NCBI GenBank assembly: GCA_020060465.1
Contig: JAGVAD010000015.1
Span: forward strand, 1 to 64,000
Direction: 5' to 3'
From: Anaerolineales bacterium
GTDB lineage: Bacteria; Chloroflexota; Anaerolineae; Anaerolineales; UBA4823
DNA: 64,000 nt
The position numbers were made by a program, and so were the translations under genes. The first letter of the stretch is position 1. Every line of letters begins with the position of its first letter. Below, one piece after another: positions 9,354 to 17,555 of the stretch. The notes beneath the pieces are model-generated. The model saw only the letters and a program-made list of their open reading frames with translations. It made no database searches and was not told the DNA's origin.

Positions 9354-9887
9354 CTATTCGCCGGCTGCGGCTTCAGCGACAGCGGACTCCTCAACCGTTG
9401 CGGCTTCGTCAGACGGCTTAACTTTGTGGATCTCTACCGTCTCCCCTTCGCGGTGAACAATGACCGTGATTTCTGGCACCAGGTCAATGGTCAGACGAAC
9501 GCGGATTTTATACGTGCCCAGGTTGCGGATGGGTTCGAAGTCTATCTGCCGACGCTGAACCTCGATTCCGGTCTCTTTTTTAATCGCCTCGACGATCATC
9601 GCTGAAGTGATCGAGCCGTACAGTTTCCCGGTCTCGCCAGCTTTGGCGGGAAAGGCCAGGGTCAATTGGGAGAGAACTTCCGCCACGCTGCTCAGCTCAT
9701 TATTCAGCGCGGCGCGTTTGGCGTTTGCCTGTGAACGAATGCGTTCAACCTGAGCCAACGCGCCCGGCGTGGCCAGAACCGCCAGCCCTTGCGGAATCAG
9801 ATAGTTGCGACCATAGCCGTCAGCGACTTTCTTGACATCGCCGGCGCGCCCCAGTTTATAAACGTCTTTGACAAGAAGCACTTTCAT
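9354..9887 (-). CDS. rplI: 50S ribosomal protein L9
   Basis: L9 is a 23S rRNA-binding protein of the large subunit. The N-terminal signature (MKVLLVKDVYKLGRAGDVKKVADGYGRNYLIPQ region) matches the family closely, followed by the long connecting helix (AQVERIRSQANAKRAAL) and the C-terminal domain (AKAGETGKLYGSIT). The length of 177 residues exceeds the usual 148-150 because of an acidic Ala/Glu-rich tail after about residue 155. It faces recO across 141 bp that must hold both promoters. Confidence 0.95.
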   Translation of the reverse strand: MKVLLVKDVYKLGRAGDVKKVADGYGRNYLIPQGLAVLATPGALAQVERIRSQANAKRAALNNELSSVAEVLSQLTLAFPAKAGETGKLYGSITSAMIVEAIKKETGIEVQRRQIDFEPIRNLGTYKIRVRLTIDLVPEITVIVHREGETVEIHKVKPSDEAATVEESAVAEAAAGE

Positions 9888-10016
9888 TATGTATCAAGCC
9901 CTTTCGGAAAGATAGAATTTTAGCCGTCTACGCGGCTGAACCCGGGCGAAGGGTACCACGCCCTGGGCGGAGAGATTTTACCAGATGCACAGCAATGCGT
10001 CAACAAGGGTGTTTGA

Positions 10017-10022
10017 TATAAT
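10017..10022 (+). promoter_or_regulatory. TATAAT -10 element placing recO as a leaderless mRNA
   Basis: A perfect TATAAT ends 6 nt before the recO ATG at 10029, and no Shine-Dalgarno sequence fits in between. Transcription would start at or very near the A of the ATG. No convincing -35 hexamer is visible. Confidence 0.5.
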
Positions 10023-10028
10023 TTGTAC

Positions 10029-10835
10029 ATGAACTTGCCAGATTTATCGCGCTATCGCCAGCGTTCTTTCTCGGTTGAGGCGGTTGTCTTACGTCACAGC
10101 GATTGGGGTGAGGCGGATCGTTTGCTTGGGTTATACTCCCTCGAGCTTGGGAAAGTGCGCGCCCTGGCAAAGGGAGTGCGTAAGCTGCGTTCGCGCAAGG
10201 CTGGACATTTAGAGCCATTCACACAGGCGCGTTTGCTGTTGGCGCGCGGGCGCGACTTCCCCCTGGTAACCCAGGCAGAGACGATTAACGCTTATTTGCC
10301 GTTGCGCGAAGATCTGGGAGGGGCGACCTATGCTTCCTATGTGGTGGAGTTGTTGGATCGCTTTACGTATGAAGAGGGCGAAAACCGAGCGCTGTACGAT
10401 CTGCTGGTGAACACGTTGACTCGCTTGTGCGAATTCCCAGATCGAGATTTAACATTGCGCTATTATGAACTACGCCTGTTAGATCTGGTTGGGTTCCGGC
10501 CGCAACTGTTTCAATGCGTTCATTGTTTGAAAGAGATCCAGCCGGTGGATCAGTATTTTTCGGCGCGTTTGGGTGGGGTGCTTTGCCCCGATTGTGGCGC
10601 TCAGATCGAAGGCGCTCAACCGATTTCGATGCAGGCGCTGAAATATTTGCGCCATTTTCAGCGCAGCAGCTTTGCAGAAGCCTGCCGCGCTCGCATCCCG
10701 CCCAGGCTGCACCGCGAGATCGAATCGCTTATGCAGCACTACCTGAGCTATCAGTTAGAGCGTGGTTTGAACACGCCAGCTTTTCTGCGTCGGCTGCGGA
10801 AAGAAGCTGTTGACCCTGGAAATTCCACTAATTGA
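10029..10835 (+). CDS. recO: DNA repair protein RecO
   Basis: RecO loads RecA onto SSB-coated single-stranded DNA in the RecFOR pathway. The protein has an OB-fold N-terminus (SVEAVVLRHSDWGEADRLLG, KVRALAKGVRK) and a C-terminal zinc site of four cysteines near residues 160-200 (QCVHCLKE and LCPDCGAQI). I take the ATG at 10029 (268 residues), 6 nt after a TATAAT; a TTG two codons earlier is possible but would lie inside the expected promoter spacing. Its 3' end overlaps the convergent miaB gene by 8 nt. Confidence 0.93.
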   Translation: MNLPDLSRYRQRSFSVEAVVLRHSDWGEADRLLGLYSLELGKVRALAKGVRKLRSRKAGHLEPFTQARLLLARGRDFPLVTQAETINAYLPLREDLGGATYASYVVELLDRFTYEEGENRALYDLLVNTLTRLCEFPDRDLTLRYYELRLLDLVGFRPQLFQCVHCLKEIQPVDQYFSARLGGVLCPDCGAQIEGAQPISMQALKYLRHFQRSSFAEACRARIPPRLHREIESLMQHYLSYQLERGLNTPAFLRRLRKEAVDPGNSTN

Positions 10836-12192
10836 ACGGCGCAGCGATCAGTTCGGTCGGCTGGATCGCCGCTGGTTGCCCGATAAGCCTGGCCTGCATT
10901 GACCAGGGCCCGCTCCAGGTAATGACCACCTTGCGCACCTGACCACGCAGATTTTCGTTCGATTCGACGAACACCAGTTTATTGGTTGGGGTGCGCCCGC
11001 GCCAGCGCCCGCGCGCCTCTTCTTCAAATAGCACTTCGACGGTCTCGCCCAGATAGCGGGCGTTGATCTCCGCTGCAATGCGTTCTTGTTGTTCCTCCAA
11101 CAGTCGGAAGCGGCGCCATTTTTCCTCTTCCGGCACATCGTCGTTCATGCGCCGTTCGGCCACGGTGCCAGGCCGTACGGAATAGCGCGCCAGGTGAGCT
11201 ACATCCAGCCGGAGTTCTTCCAGCAAATCGTAAGTGCGCTGGAACTGGGCTTCTGTTTCACCAGGGAAGCCGACGATGATGTCCGTAGCGATGGATGCGC
11301 CGGGGATGCGGTTACGAATTCGCTCCACCAGCCGGCGATAGTCATCGCGAGTGTAACCGCGACGCATGTTGGCGAGGACTTGATCGTCGCCAGCCTGCAC
11401 CGGCACCTCAAGATGCGGCATGACTTTCGGCAACTCTGCGACGCAATCCAGCAATTCGTCGCTTATCCAGTTGGGATGAGAGGTCAGAAAGCGAATGCGT
11501 TCCAGCCCTTCCACCTGATGCACCGCGCGCAACAAGCTGACCAGATTGGGGCCATCTGGAATATCCTTCCCATAACGGTCAACGATCTGACCTAACAGGG
11601 TGACTTCCTTGACGCCCTGAGCTACCAGCGAACGCACCTCGGCCACAACCTCGCCCAACGGTCGGCTGCGCTCGACGCCTCTGCGATATGGGATGATGCA
11701 AAAGGTGCAGGCGTGCGAGCAGCCCAGCACCACCGGCACATGCGCAGTCACCAGCTTGCCGCGCTCCTCGAGCGGCAAGACCAGGTCGCCGTCCATGGCC
11801 GCGTAGCGCTCTTCCAAAAGCGCCAGTTCTTTTGCCCGCGTTTCATCCTGCGTGAGATAGGTTAACAAAGGCCCTGGATCGGAAGGGGGCGAAAAGACAT
11901 CCACAAATGGGAAGCGCTCCTTCAAGCGCTCGTGCCCTTTTACGCCCACCAGGCAGCCCATTAAGTTGATGACCAACTCTGGACGCTGTTTTTTTAGCGG
12001 TCGCAGAGAATGCAACCGACCGTAAGCTTTATCTTCGGCGCTCTGCCGCACAACGCAGGTGTTCAATACGATCACATCCGCGTCTTCGGCGCGCGGAGCG
12101 GACTGATAACCGATGCGTTCCAACGCCGACGCCACGCGCAGCGAATCGGCGACATTCATTTGACAACCTTCTGTCCAAATGTGATATTTCAT
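10828..12192 (-). CDS. miaB: tRNA-2-methylthio-N6-dimethylallyladenosine synthase MiaB
   Basis: MiaB is a radical-SAM methylthiotransferase that modifies i6A37 in tRNA. The 454-residue protein has the UPF0004 domain (WTEGCQMNVADS, LNTCVVRQSAE, LMGCLVG), the radical-SAM motif CSHACTFCIIPYRRG and a C-terminal TRAM domain ending in LIGQP. The N-terminal motif reads CQMNVADS where most homologues have CQMNEYDS; this is a small deviation outside the cysteine ligands. Together with rimO at 6597 the window holds both common methylthiotransferases. The gene is divergent from the C39-TPR gene. Confidence 0.93.
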   Translation of the reverse strand: MKYHIWTEGCQMNVADSLRVASALERIGYQSAPRAEDADVIVLNTCVVRQSAEDKAYGRLHSLRPLKKQRPELVINLMGCLVGVKGHERLKERFPFVDVFSPPSDPGPLLTYLTQDETRAKELALLEERYAAMDGDLVLPLEERGKLVTAHVPVVLGCSHACTFCIIPYRRGVERSRPLGEVVAEVRSLVAQGVKEVTLLGQIVDRYGKDIPDGPNLVSLLRAVHQVEGLERIRFLTSHPNWISDELLDCVAELPKVMPHLEVPVQAGDDQVLANMRRGYTRDDYRRLVERIRNRIPGASIATDIIVGFPGETEAQFQRTYDLLEELRLDVAHLARYSVRPGTVAERRMNDDVPEEEKWRRFRLLEEQQERIAAEINARYLGETVEVLFEEEARGRWRGRTPTNKLVFVESNENLRGQVRKVVITWSGPWSMQARLIGQPAAIQPTELIAAPFN

Positions 12193-12281
12193 GTCCGGTA
12201 TTATAACAAAGGTTTGATGGATGCTGGGATGCTGACTTTATATCTTAACATGCGCTTCACCTAAGACCAGTGGACTGATGA

Positions 12282-12287
12282 TAAAAT
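12282..12287 (+). promoter_or_regulatory. TAAAAT -10 element upstream of the C39-TPR gene
   Basis: TAAAAT ends 7 nt before the ATG at 12295 and no ribosome binding site lies between them, the same geometry as at recO (10017) and the MDR gene (53591). This suggests a leaderless transcript. No good -35 hexamer is evident. Confidence 0.35.
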
Positions 12288-12294
12288 TGCCGCC

Positions 12295-13545
12295 ATGCGT
12301 AAGCCCAATTGGATATATGGCATTGCGGTCCTGGCTGTTTTTGCGATCGCGGCTGGACTGGTTTATCAAATGCCTCCTGTACACAGTCGGCTGGCCTGGC
12401 GGATTGATTTCGCGCTAACTTATCTTAGAGGGTTGATTAACCCCATCGAGGCAATGCCTACAGCATTGCCGCAGCCACAGACTTATGCGGCTCAACTTTC
12501 AACCTCCACGCCTGCGCCAACCTTCACTCCCACCACTGCGCCGACGCGCATCTTCACCCCCACCGCCTCTCCTTCTCCAACGCCGCTGCCCGCAGCGGTC
12601 AACCTGCCTGCGCCAAAGTGGGAAAAGCAAGACATCAATAACTGCGGTCCAGCGGCTCTGGCGATGTATCTGCGTTTCTATGGCTGGGAAGGCGACCAGG
12701 AGACCATCACGCAGATTATCAAGCCCTACCGCGAAGATCGTAATGTCAATGTGGAAGAGCTTGCCTACTATGTGCGCAACTACGCCGGCTGGCTGAATGT
12801 TCAATATCGCGTGGGCGGCGACCTGAAATTGCTCAAGAAATTTCTGGCTGCCGGCATCCCGGTGATGATCGAGGAATCGTTCTACTTCGAAGACCCCTTC
12901 TGGGTGAATGATGACTTGTGGGCGGCTCATTATCAACTGGTGACAGGCTATGACGAGGCGGCGCAGACTTTTGTCGGACAGGACAGCTTTCATGGACCGA
13001 ATCTAAAAATCCCTTACGCCAGGCTGGACGAATACTGGCAGGCTTTCAATCGCGTCTATATCCTGATCTATCTCCCGCATCAGGAGGATTTGGTCAAGTC
13101 AATCCTGGGCAAAGATTGGGATGTAGATGTGAACCGTCAACATGCGCTGGAGGTCGCTCAGGCTGAAACACAAGCCACTCCAGAGAATGCTTTTGCCTGG
13201 TTCAATCTGGGCACGAACCTGACCTATTTCGAACGATACATTGAAGCCACAGACGCTTACGATAAAGCCCGCGACCTGGGACTTCCCCAACGGATGCTGC
13301 GCTATCAGTTTGGCCCTTTCATCGCTTATTTTCACACTGGACAGATTGACGATTTAATCGCCTTGACCGAATATGCTTTGAAGGTCACTCCAAACGCTGA
13401 AGAAGCCTTGCTCTGGCATGGTTGGGCGATGTACCGCAAAGGTGATATTCCTCAGGCGATCAAAGATTTCGAACAGGCGCTGGCAGAGAACCCTAACTAT
13501 CAAGACGCGCAATATGCTCTGGATTTTGTGCGCTCCAACCGTTGA
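12295..13545 (+). CDS. Membrane-anchored C39-like cysteine peptidase with TPR repeats
   Basis: The protein has 416 residues: an N-terminal membrane helix (about 7-25), a Thr/Pro/Ser linker (60-100), a peptidase-C39-like domain (about 108-255) and TPR repeats (about 270-410). The papain-like catalytic residues are visible: C117 in NNCGPAALAM, H212 in WAAHYQLVTGY and D230 in VGQDSF. TPR motifs appear in AFAWFNLGTNLTYFERYIEA and EEALLWHGWAMYRKGDI. C39 domains cut double-glycine leaders, but here no transporter is fused or adjacent, so this is more likely an extracytoplasmic protein-processing or peptidoglycan-associated enzyme. The secreted repeat protein follows 61 nt later from its own promoter. 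Confidence 0.8.
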   Translation: MRKPNWIYGIAVLAVFAIAAGLVYQMPPVHSRLAWRIDFALTYLRGLINPIEAMPTALPQPQTYAAQLSTSTPAPTFTPTTAPTRIFTPTASPSPTPLPAAVNLPAPKWEKQDINNCGPAALAMYLRFYGWEGDQETITQIIKPYREDRNVNVEELAYYVRNYAGWLNVQYRVGGDLKLLKKFLAAGIPVMIEESFYFEDPFWVNDDLWAAHYQLVTGYDEAAQTFVGQDSFHGPNLKIPYARLDEYWQAFNRVYILIYLPHQEDLVKSILGKDWDVDVNRQHALEVAQAETQATPENAFAWFNLGTNLTYFERYIEATDAYDKARDLGLPQRMLRYQFGPFIAYFHTGQIDDLIALTEYALKVTPNAEEALLWHGWAMYRKGDIPQAIKDFEQALAENPNYQDAQYALDFVRSNR

Positions 13546-13565
13546 ATCGGCGCACCCCCTTTTTA

Positions 13566-13574
13566 TGCTATACT
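13566..13574 (+). promoter_or_regulatory. Extended -10 promoter (TGCTATACT)
   Basis: TGCTATACT matches the extended -10 consensus TGnTATAAT in all but one position. It lies 32 nt before the ATG at 13607, and a good Shine-Dalgarno (GAGGAG at 13595-13600, 6-nt spacing) sits in between. This sets the start of the secreted repeat protein. Confidence 0.6.
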
Positions 13575-13606
13575 TAAAAAATGCTTTCAAAAAAGAGGAG
13601 CGTTCC

Positions 13607-16210
13607 ATGATTTCACTCAAACAAAAATTACCTCGCTTGCGAGGCATAAAAACCCGGTTCTCCAGGCCGGGGTTGGTGTTTTTAAGAGCGCTGCTTGCGC
13701 TGGTGTTTTTATCCGCCGGCGTGGTGCAAAGCGCCTCATCCCACGGAATGAGTTCGACCGCTGCTCTGCCCACCTGGACGAAATACTCGGTTGACGCGCC
13801 GCCTTATTTCCTGAATATGCGCGATCGCAGTTTGGCGTTTAATCCCGCCAATGGCGTGCCTTGCATCGCCTATGGCGGCGACGCCCTGTATTACTCCTGT
13901 TACAACACCCTCACGCTGACATGGGACACTACGGTGCTGGATAACGGTCTGCAAGTAGGGCAATATACGGCGATGACCTTCGACAATTACGCCCGACCGT
14001 TTATCACCTACTATGACGCGTATTACGCTCGTTTAAAACTCGCTTATTTCGACGGCTTCGCCTGGAACTTCGTCATCGTCCCCGATGTGGTTGACACCGC
14101 AGCCAGCAGCGACGCCCAGCAAGAGCCTGTTGCGACACCGGATCAACCCCCTGCGGCTGAGACAACGCCGACAGAAGCGCAAGCCATGATCCCCCCGCCG
14201 CCGCCCACCGTCGAGACCACGCCGCCTGAGTGGTCGCGCCCGGCCCAGCCATCCGGGCTGCCAGATAGCGACGCCGCCACGCCCGTTGTGGAAGAAGAGC
14301 CCACCACGAGCGAGCGCATTCAGCAAACGCTACAGCCCTGGATGTCGCAATATCAAAGCGCTGCGCCGAGCTTCCCCTTCGAAAGCTATGGCTATGGCAA
14401 GTACTCATCCATCGCCATAGACCGCAACAACGGCATTCATATCAGCTACTATGATGAAATAGACGGTTCGTTGGAGTATTTATACTGGAATGGGTTAACC
14501 TGGGACGGTAAGGTCGTAGATGATTACAACGATCAGGGCGATGTGGGTCTATGGTCGTCCATCAAAGTGGATTACAACTTCAACGTCCACATCGCCTATA
14601 TGTCTGAGAAGTACGATGATCTCAAGTACGCCTTTCGCCGGGCGACGGGCGGCTGGACAATCACTGAAGTAGATACCGCCGCCAATGTGGGCTCTTTTGC
14701 CTCGCTTGCTCTGGACAGCCGTTTTCGCCCGCATATTGCCTATTACGACTTCAGCGGCGACCGTTTGAAATATGCCCGCAAAGATGGCAGCGGCGTTTGG
14801 CAAATATCTACAATTGACTCCGGCGGCAGCCAGGGCTCTAACGTGGGTTGGTTCGCCTCAATTGCCATTGATCCAGGCGACCGCGTCCACATCAGTTACT
14901 ACAACGTATCCCTCGGCGACTTGAAATACGCGCGTTACGACGGTCAGTGGACGACCCGCTCGTTGGATGTCACCAATAGCCGTAACATTGGTTTGTTCAC
15001 TTCGATTGCTATTGACCGCTTCGGCCGGCCGGGCATTGCTTACGTGGATGGCACACTGGGGGCGTTGAAGTTCATCTATAGCCCCAATCAGACGCGCTGG
15101 AACGCGCCGCAGTATGTAAATTATTATTCGCGCGATGTAGGTCTCTCCACTTCCATCGCGGTGAATGACGCTGGCGTGCCGTTTATCAGCTATTTGGATG
15201 CCAGCAGCGGCGCGCTGAAGTTTGCCCGCACCAATGGTCTCTCCTGGAGCAAATCCACGCTGGTCTCCAGCCCGTATTCGGGGTTATATTCCTCAATTGA
15301 CCTTGCCGGATCGGGATCGCCGCGCATCGCCTATTATCAACAAGAGAAGGGCGACGCCTACTACGCGGAGTGGCTGAGCACCTACTGGAAACATTCCCCG
15401 GTCGAGCGCACTTATGACATAGGACAGTTCATTTCGCTGGACATCGACTCGGTCGGCATTCCGCACATGAGCTATTTCGACGCCACCAACCGCGATTTAA
15501 CTTACGCCTCGTGGAATGTGACGACTTCCAAATGGTACACGCAAACGGTGGATTTTGCCAACACGGTGGGTTGGTACACGGATATCGCCGTCAATACCTC
15601 CAATGAGCCGTTCATCAGCTACTACGATCCTACCAATGGCTCGCTGAAAGTCGCTTACCGCGCCCCGGTGACTCTCACCTGGATTCGCAATACGGTGGAC
15701 AGCATTGGCCAGCTTCAGCAGACCGGCGTTGGCGCTTACTCCTCAATCGCCATTGATAACCTGGGTCGCCCCCATATCAGCTATTACGACATCACCAATC
15801 ACGTGCTCAAGTACGCTTATTGGGATGGCGTATGGGGCGGGGCTGGAACCTGGAATATCTCGGTGGTGGATCCGGCGGCTGATGTTGGGCGCTTCAGCTC
15901 CCTGGCGATCAATCCCGTGGATAATACCCGCCACATCTGTTACTACGATTACACCAATGGCAACCTCAAATATGCGCGTTGGGAGGGCGCCGGCCCGTGG
16001 CAGAGACAGGTGGTGGATGGCGCTGTCGGCTTGGATGGCGACGCTGTGGATGAAGGGGATGTAGGGCTGTTCTGCGCCATTGATTTGAACGCGGCTGGCG
16101 AACCGGCGATCAGTTACTATGATAACTCTCATGGAGACTTGAAAGTGGCTTTGAGTTACGCCTTGCCGCCGGCTGAGATTTACCTCCCGCTGGTTGTGTT
16201 GGAGCCTTAG
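13607..16210 (+). CDS. Secreted repeat protein, about 14 propeller-like repeats
   Basis: The start at 13607 is fixed by GAGGAG and by the signal peptide it yields (basic N-terminus, hydrophobic about 22-42, then QSASSHG); the product has 867 residues. It consists of about 14 copies of a 45-50-residue unit of the form S-I-A-I-D-x3-G-x-P-H-I-S-Y-Y-D-x5-LKYA-x-W. Two copies precede and twelve follow a Pro/Thr/Glu-rich insertion at about residues 164-260. Such repeats are typical of beta-propeller blades; 14 could make two seven-bladed propellers. It ends in IYLPLVVLEP, a short hydrophobic tail of a type often seen at the end of Chloroflexi exported proteins. The ligand is unknown. Confidence 0.8.
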   Translation: MISLKQKLPRLRGIKTRFSRPGLVFLRALLALVFLSAGVVQSASSHGMSSTAALPTWTKYSVDAPPYFLNMRDRSLAFNPANGVPCIAYGGDALYYSCYNTLTLTWDTTVLDNGLQVGQYTAMTFDNYARPFITYYDAYYARLKLAYFDGFAWNFVIVPDVVDTAASSDAQQEPVATPDQPPAAETTPTEAQAMIPPPPPTVETTPPEWSRPAQPSGLPDSDAATPVVEEEPTTSERIQQTLQPWMSQYQSAAPSFPFESYGYGKYSSIAIDRNNGIHISYYDEIDGSLEYLYWNGLTWDGKVVDDYNDQGDVGLWSSIKVDYNFNVHIAYMSEKYDDLKYAFRRATGGWTITEVDTAANVGSFASLALDSRFRPHIAYYDFSGDRLKYARKDGSGVWQISTIDSGGSQGSNVGWFASIAIDPGDRVHISYYNVSLGDLKYARYDGQWTTRSLDVTNSRNIGLFTSIAIDRFGRPGIAYVDGTLGALKFIYSPNQTRWNAPQYVNYYSRDVGLSTSIAVNDAGVPFISYLDASSGALKFARTNGLSWSKSTLVSSPYSGLYSSIDLAGSGSPRIAYYQQEKGDAYYAEWLSTYWKHSPVERTYDIGQFISLDIDSVGIPHMSYFDATNRDLTYASWNVTTSKWYTQTVDFANTVGWYTDIAVNTSNEPFISYYDPTNGSLKVAYRAPVTLTWIRNTVDSIGQLQQTGVGAYSSIAIDNLGRPHISYYDITNHVLKYAYWDGVWGGAGTWNISVVDPAADVGRFSSLAINPVDNTRHICYYDYTNGNLKYARWEGAGPWQRQVVDGAVGLDGDAVDEGDVGLFCAIDLNAAGEPAISYYDNSHGDLKVALSYALPPAEIYLPLVVLEP

Positions 16211-16212
16211 TC

Positions 16213-16255
16213 GGAATCAAAACGGGCGGGTCCATTCCCGCCCGTTTTTGATTCC
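16213..16255. terminator. Strong bidirectional terminator
   Basis: An 18-nt arm (16213-16230) pairs with 16237-16255, with one bulged T, around a 6-nt loop. The core stem is ACGGGCGGG/CCCGCCCGT, flanked by an A-tract on one side and a T-tract on the other. It can therefore terminate both the repeat-protein gene (+) and the LuxR gene (-), which converge here. Confidence 0.9.
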
Positions 16256-16263
16256 CTCGAACT

Positions 16264-16917
16264 TTACAGCGCAATCAAACCGCGTTGCATGCCGGCGCGC
16301 ACCGTTTCGGCGCGATTGGTCGTACCCAGCTTGGTATAAATGGACGACAGGTGAAACTTCACCGTGTGCTCACTGATGCCCAATGTAAGACCGATTTGCT
16401 TGTTTGCCAGGCCGCGCGCCAGGAGCTGCAACACCTGGCTCTCGCGCTCGGTTAACGGTTCAATCATGGGATACTCATCCGAATTGGCAGCCAATGGACG
16501 GGCGGCTGCCTTCTGAAGCATTGCAAACAGGGCGGGCGCGCCGACGCATAAGCCCTCATACACCGCGCGCATACCGGCTTGCAGCTCCTCGGCGCTCACG
16601 TCGAAGGGAAGCACGCCCCAGCCGCGCAGCGGCAGTGTGACTAAAGTCTGTGCCAACTCCTGCGGCGCGTCGGAGAGGATCAGCGCCGCCAGTTGACCTT
16701 CCGTTTGCCTCAGGCTGCGTTGCAGCGTTGTCGCCTCGACAGCTTCAGCCGCAATCAAAACCACATCCACGTCCGGGGCATCTGACGCAAATTCATCGAG
16801 CGAGGCGCCTTCGTACACAACCTCAAACGATCGGTTTGTTTCAGCCGCTGCGCTCAGAAGAGCGTGTAAGCCAGCTCGCAAAGCCAGCGCCGGAGCGAGG
16901 ATCGCAACGCGCATCAA
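16264..16917 (-). CDS. LuxR-type regulator with a degenerate receiver domain
   Basis: The protein has 217 residues. The C-terminal NarL/LuxR HTH (about 150-215) is intact: LTERESQVLQLLARGLANKQIG and ISEHTVKFHLSSIYTKLGTTNRAE. The N-terminal 120 residues align with a receiver, but the acidic pocket is gone (VAILAPALALRAG), the phospho-acceptor Asp is replaced (VVLIAAEAVE) and the switch Lys is absent (VLPFDVSAEE). It cannot be phosphorylated in the usual way, so the domain probably works by protein contact or ligand binding. Its start overlaps the upstream protease gene by 4 nt. Confidence 0.88.
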   Translation of the reverse strand: MMRVAILAPALALRAGLHALLSAAAETNRSFEVVYEGASLDEFASDAPDVDVVLIAAEAVEATTLQRSLRQTEGQLAALILSDAPQELAQTLVTLPLRGWGVLPFDVSAEELQAGMRAVYEGLCVGAPALFAMLQKAAARPLAANSDEYPMIEPLTERESQVLQLLARGLANKQIGLTLGISEHTVKFHLSSIYTKLGTTNRAETVRAGMQRGLIAL

Positions 16918-17555
16918 TCTCCTTTTGATGTTGGTTGGCTCAATGCCAGGTTGACAAACTCATCGGCGATATGGCTCGGCAGAGCAATTCCCTGGTCGCC
17001 GCCGACGATCAGTGTGTTGACGCCAATCACCGCGCCCCAGGCGTTCACCAGCGGGCCGCCAGAGTTGCCTGGCGCCAGGCGCGCGTCGGAGCGGATGATT
17101 TCGATTTCGCCGCGCGGACCGCGCGTGTGCGCTTTGCTCAGGCTGCTGATCAACCCCGCGGTGACCACCCCGCGCTGCCCCCACGGATGGCCAATCGCCA
17201 GCACATATTGCCCCACATGCAGGTCGCGCGAGTCAGCCAGAGTGATGGTTGGCGGGTCTTGGGTTTCAATGTGTAACAACGCCAGATCCACCTCTACGTC
17301 CTCCGCAATCAGGCGGGCAGGGAACACTGCGCCGTTTTCCAGCGATGCGCGCAACGACCGTCCCTGAGCGACCACGTGATTATTGGTCAGAATATACGCC
17401 CCTTCTGCATCCTTTCGCCAGATCATCCCCGCGCCTACCCCATGCCTGCCGTTGTGCAACGCGACCAGGCTGCGTTGCACCTCTCTCACCACCTCCGCCG
17501 CAGAAGCCGCCAATGCGTCTGAGAGGCCGTTGAATGCCAAAGTAGTGAAGTTCAT
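16914..17555 (-). CDS. HtrA/S1C-type serine protease without PDZ domain
   Basis: This 213-residue trypsin-like protease has the full triad: H60 (LTNNHVVAQG), D90 (VEVDLALLHI) and S165 (APGNSGGPLV). It has no signal peptide, membrane helix or PDZ domain, so the protein looks cytoplasmic, unlike classical DegP/HtrA. It overlaps the upstream PDZ protease by 4 nt and the downstream LuxR gene by 4 nt, so the three products are made together. A regulatory role, such as cutting or binding a factor that controls the LuxR protein, is inference. Confidence 0.87.
   Translation of the reverse strand: MNFTTLAFNGLSDALAASAAEVVREVQRSLVALHNGRHGVGAGMIWRKDAEGAYILTNNHVVAQGRSLRASLENGAVFPARLIAEDVEVDLALLHIETQDPPTITLADSRDLHVGQYVLAIGHPWGQRGVVTAGLISSLSKAHTRGPRGEIEIIRSDARLAPGNSGGPLVNAWGAVIGVNTLIVGGDQGIALPSHIADEFVNLALSQPTSKGD

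Noticed and set aside
12480..12600. Simple DNA repeat in the C39-TPR gene
   Set aside because: The repetitive look comes from Thr/Pro/Ser codons of a linker, a protein feature and not a DNA repeat.
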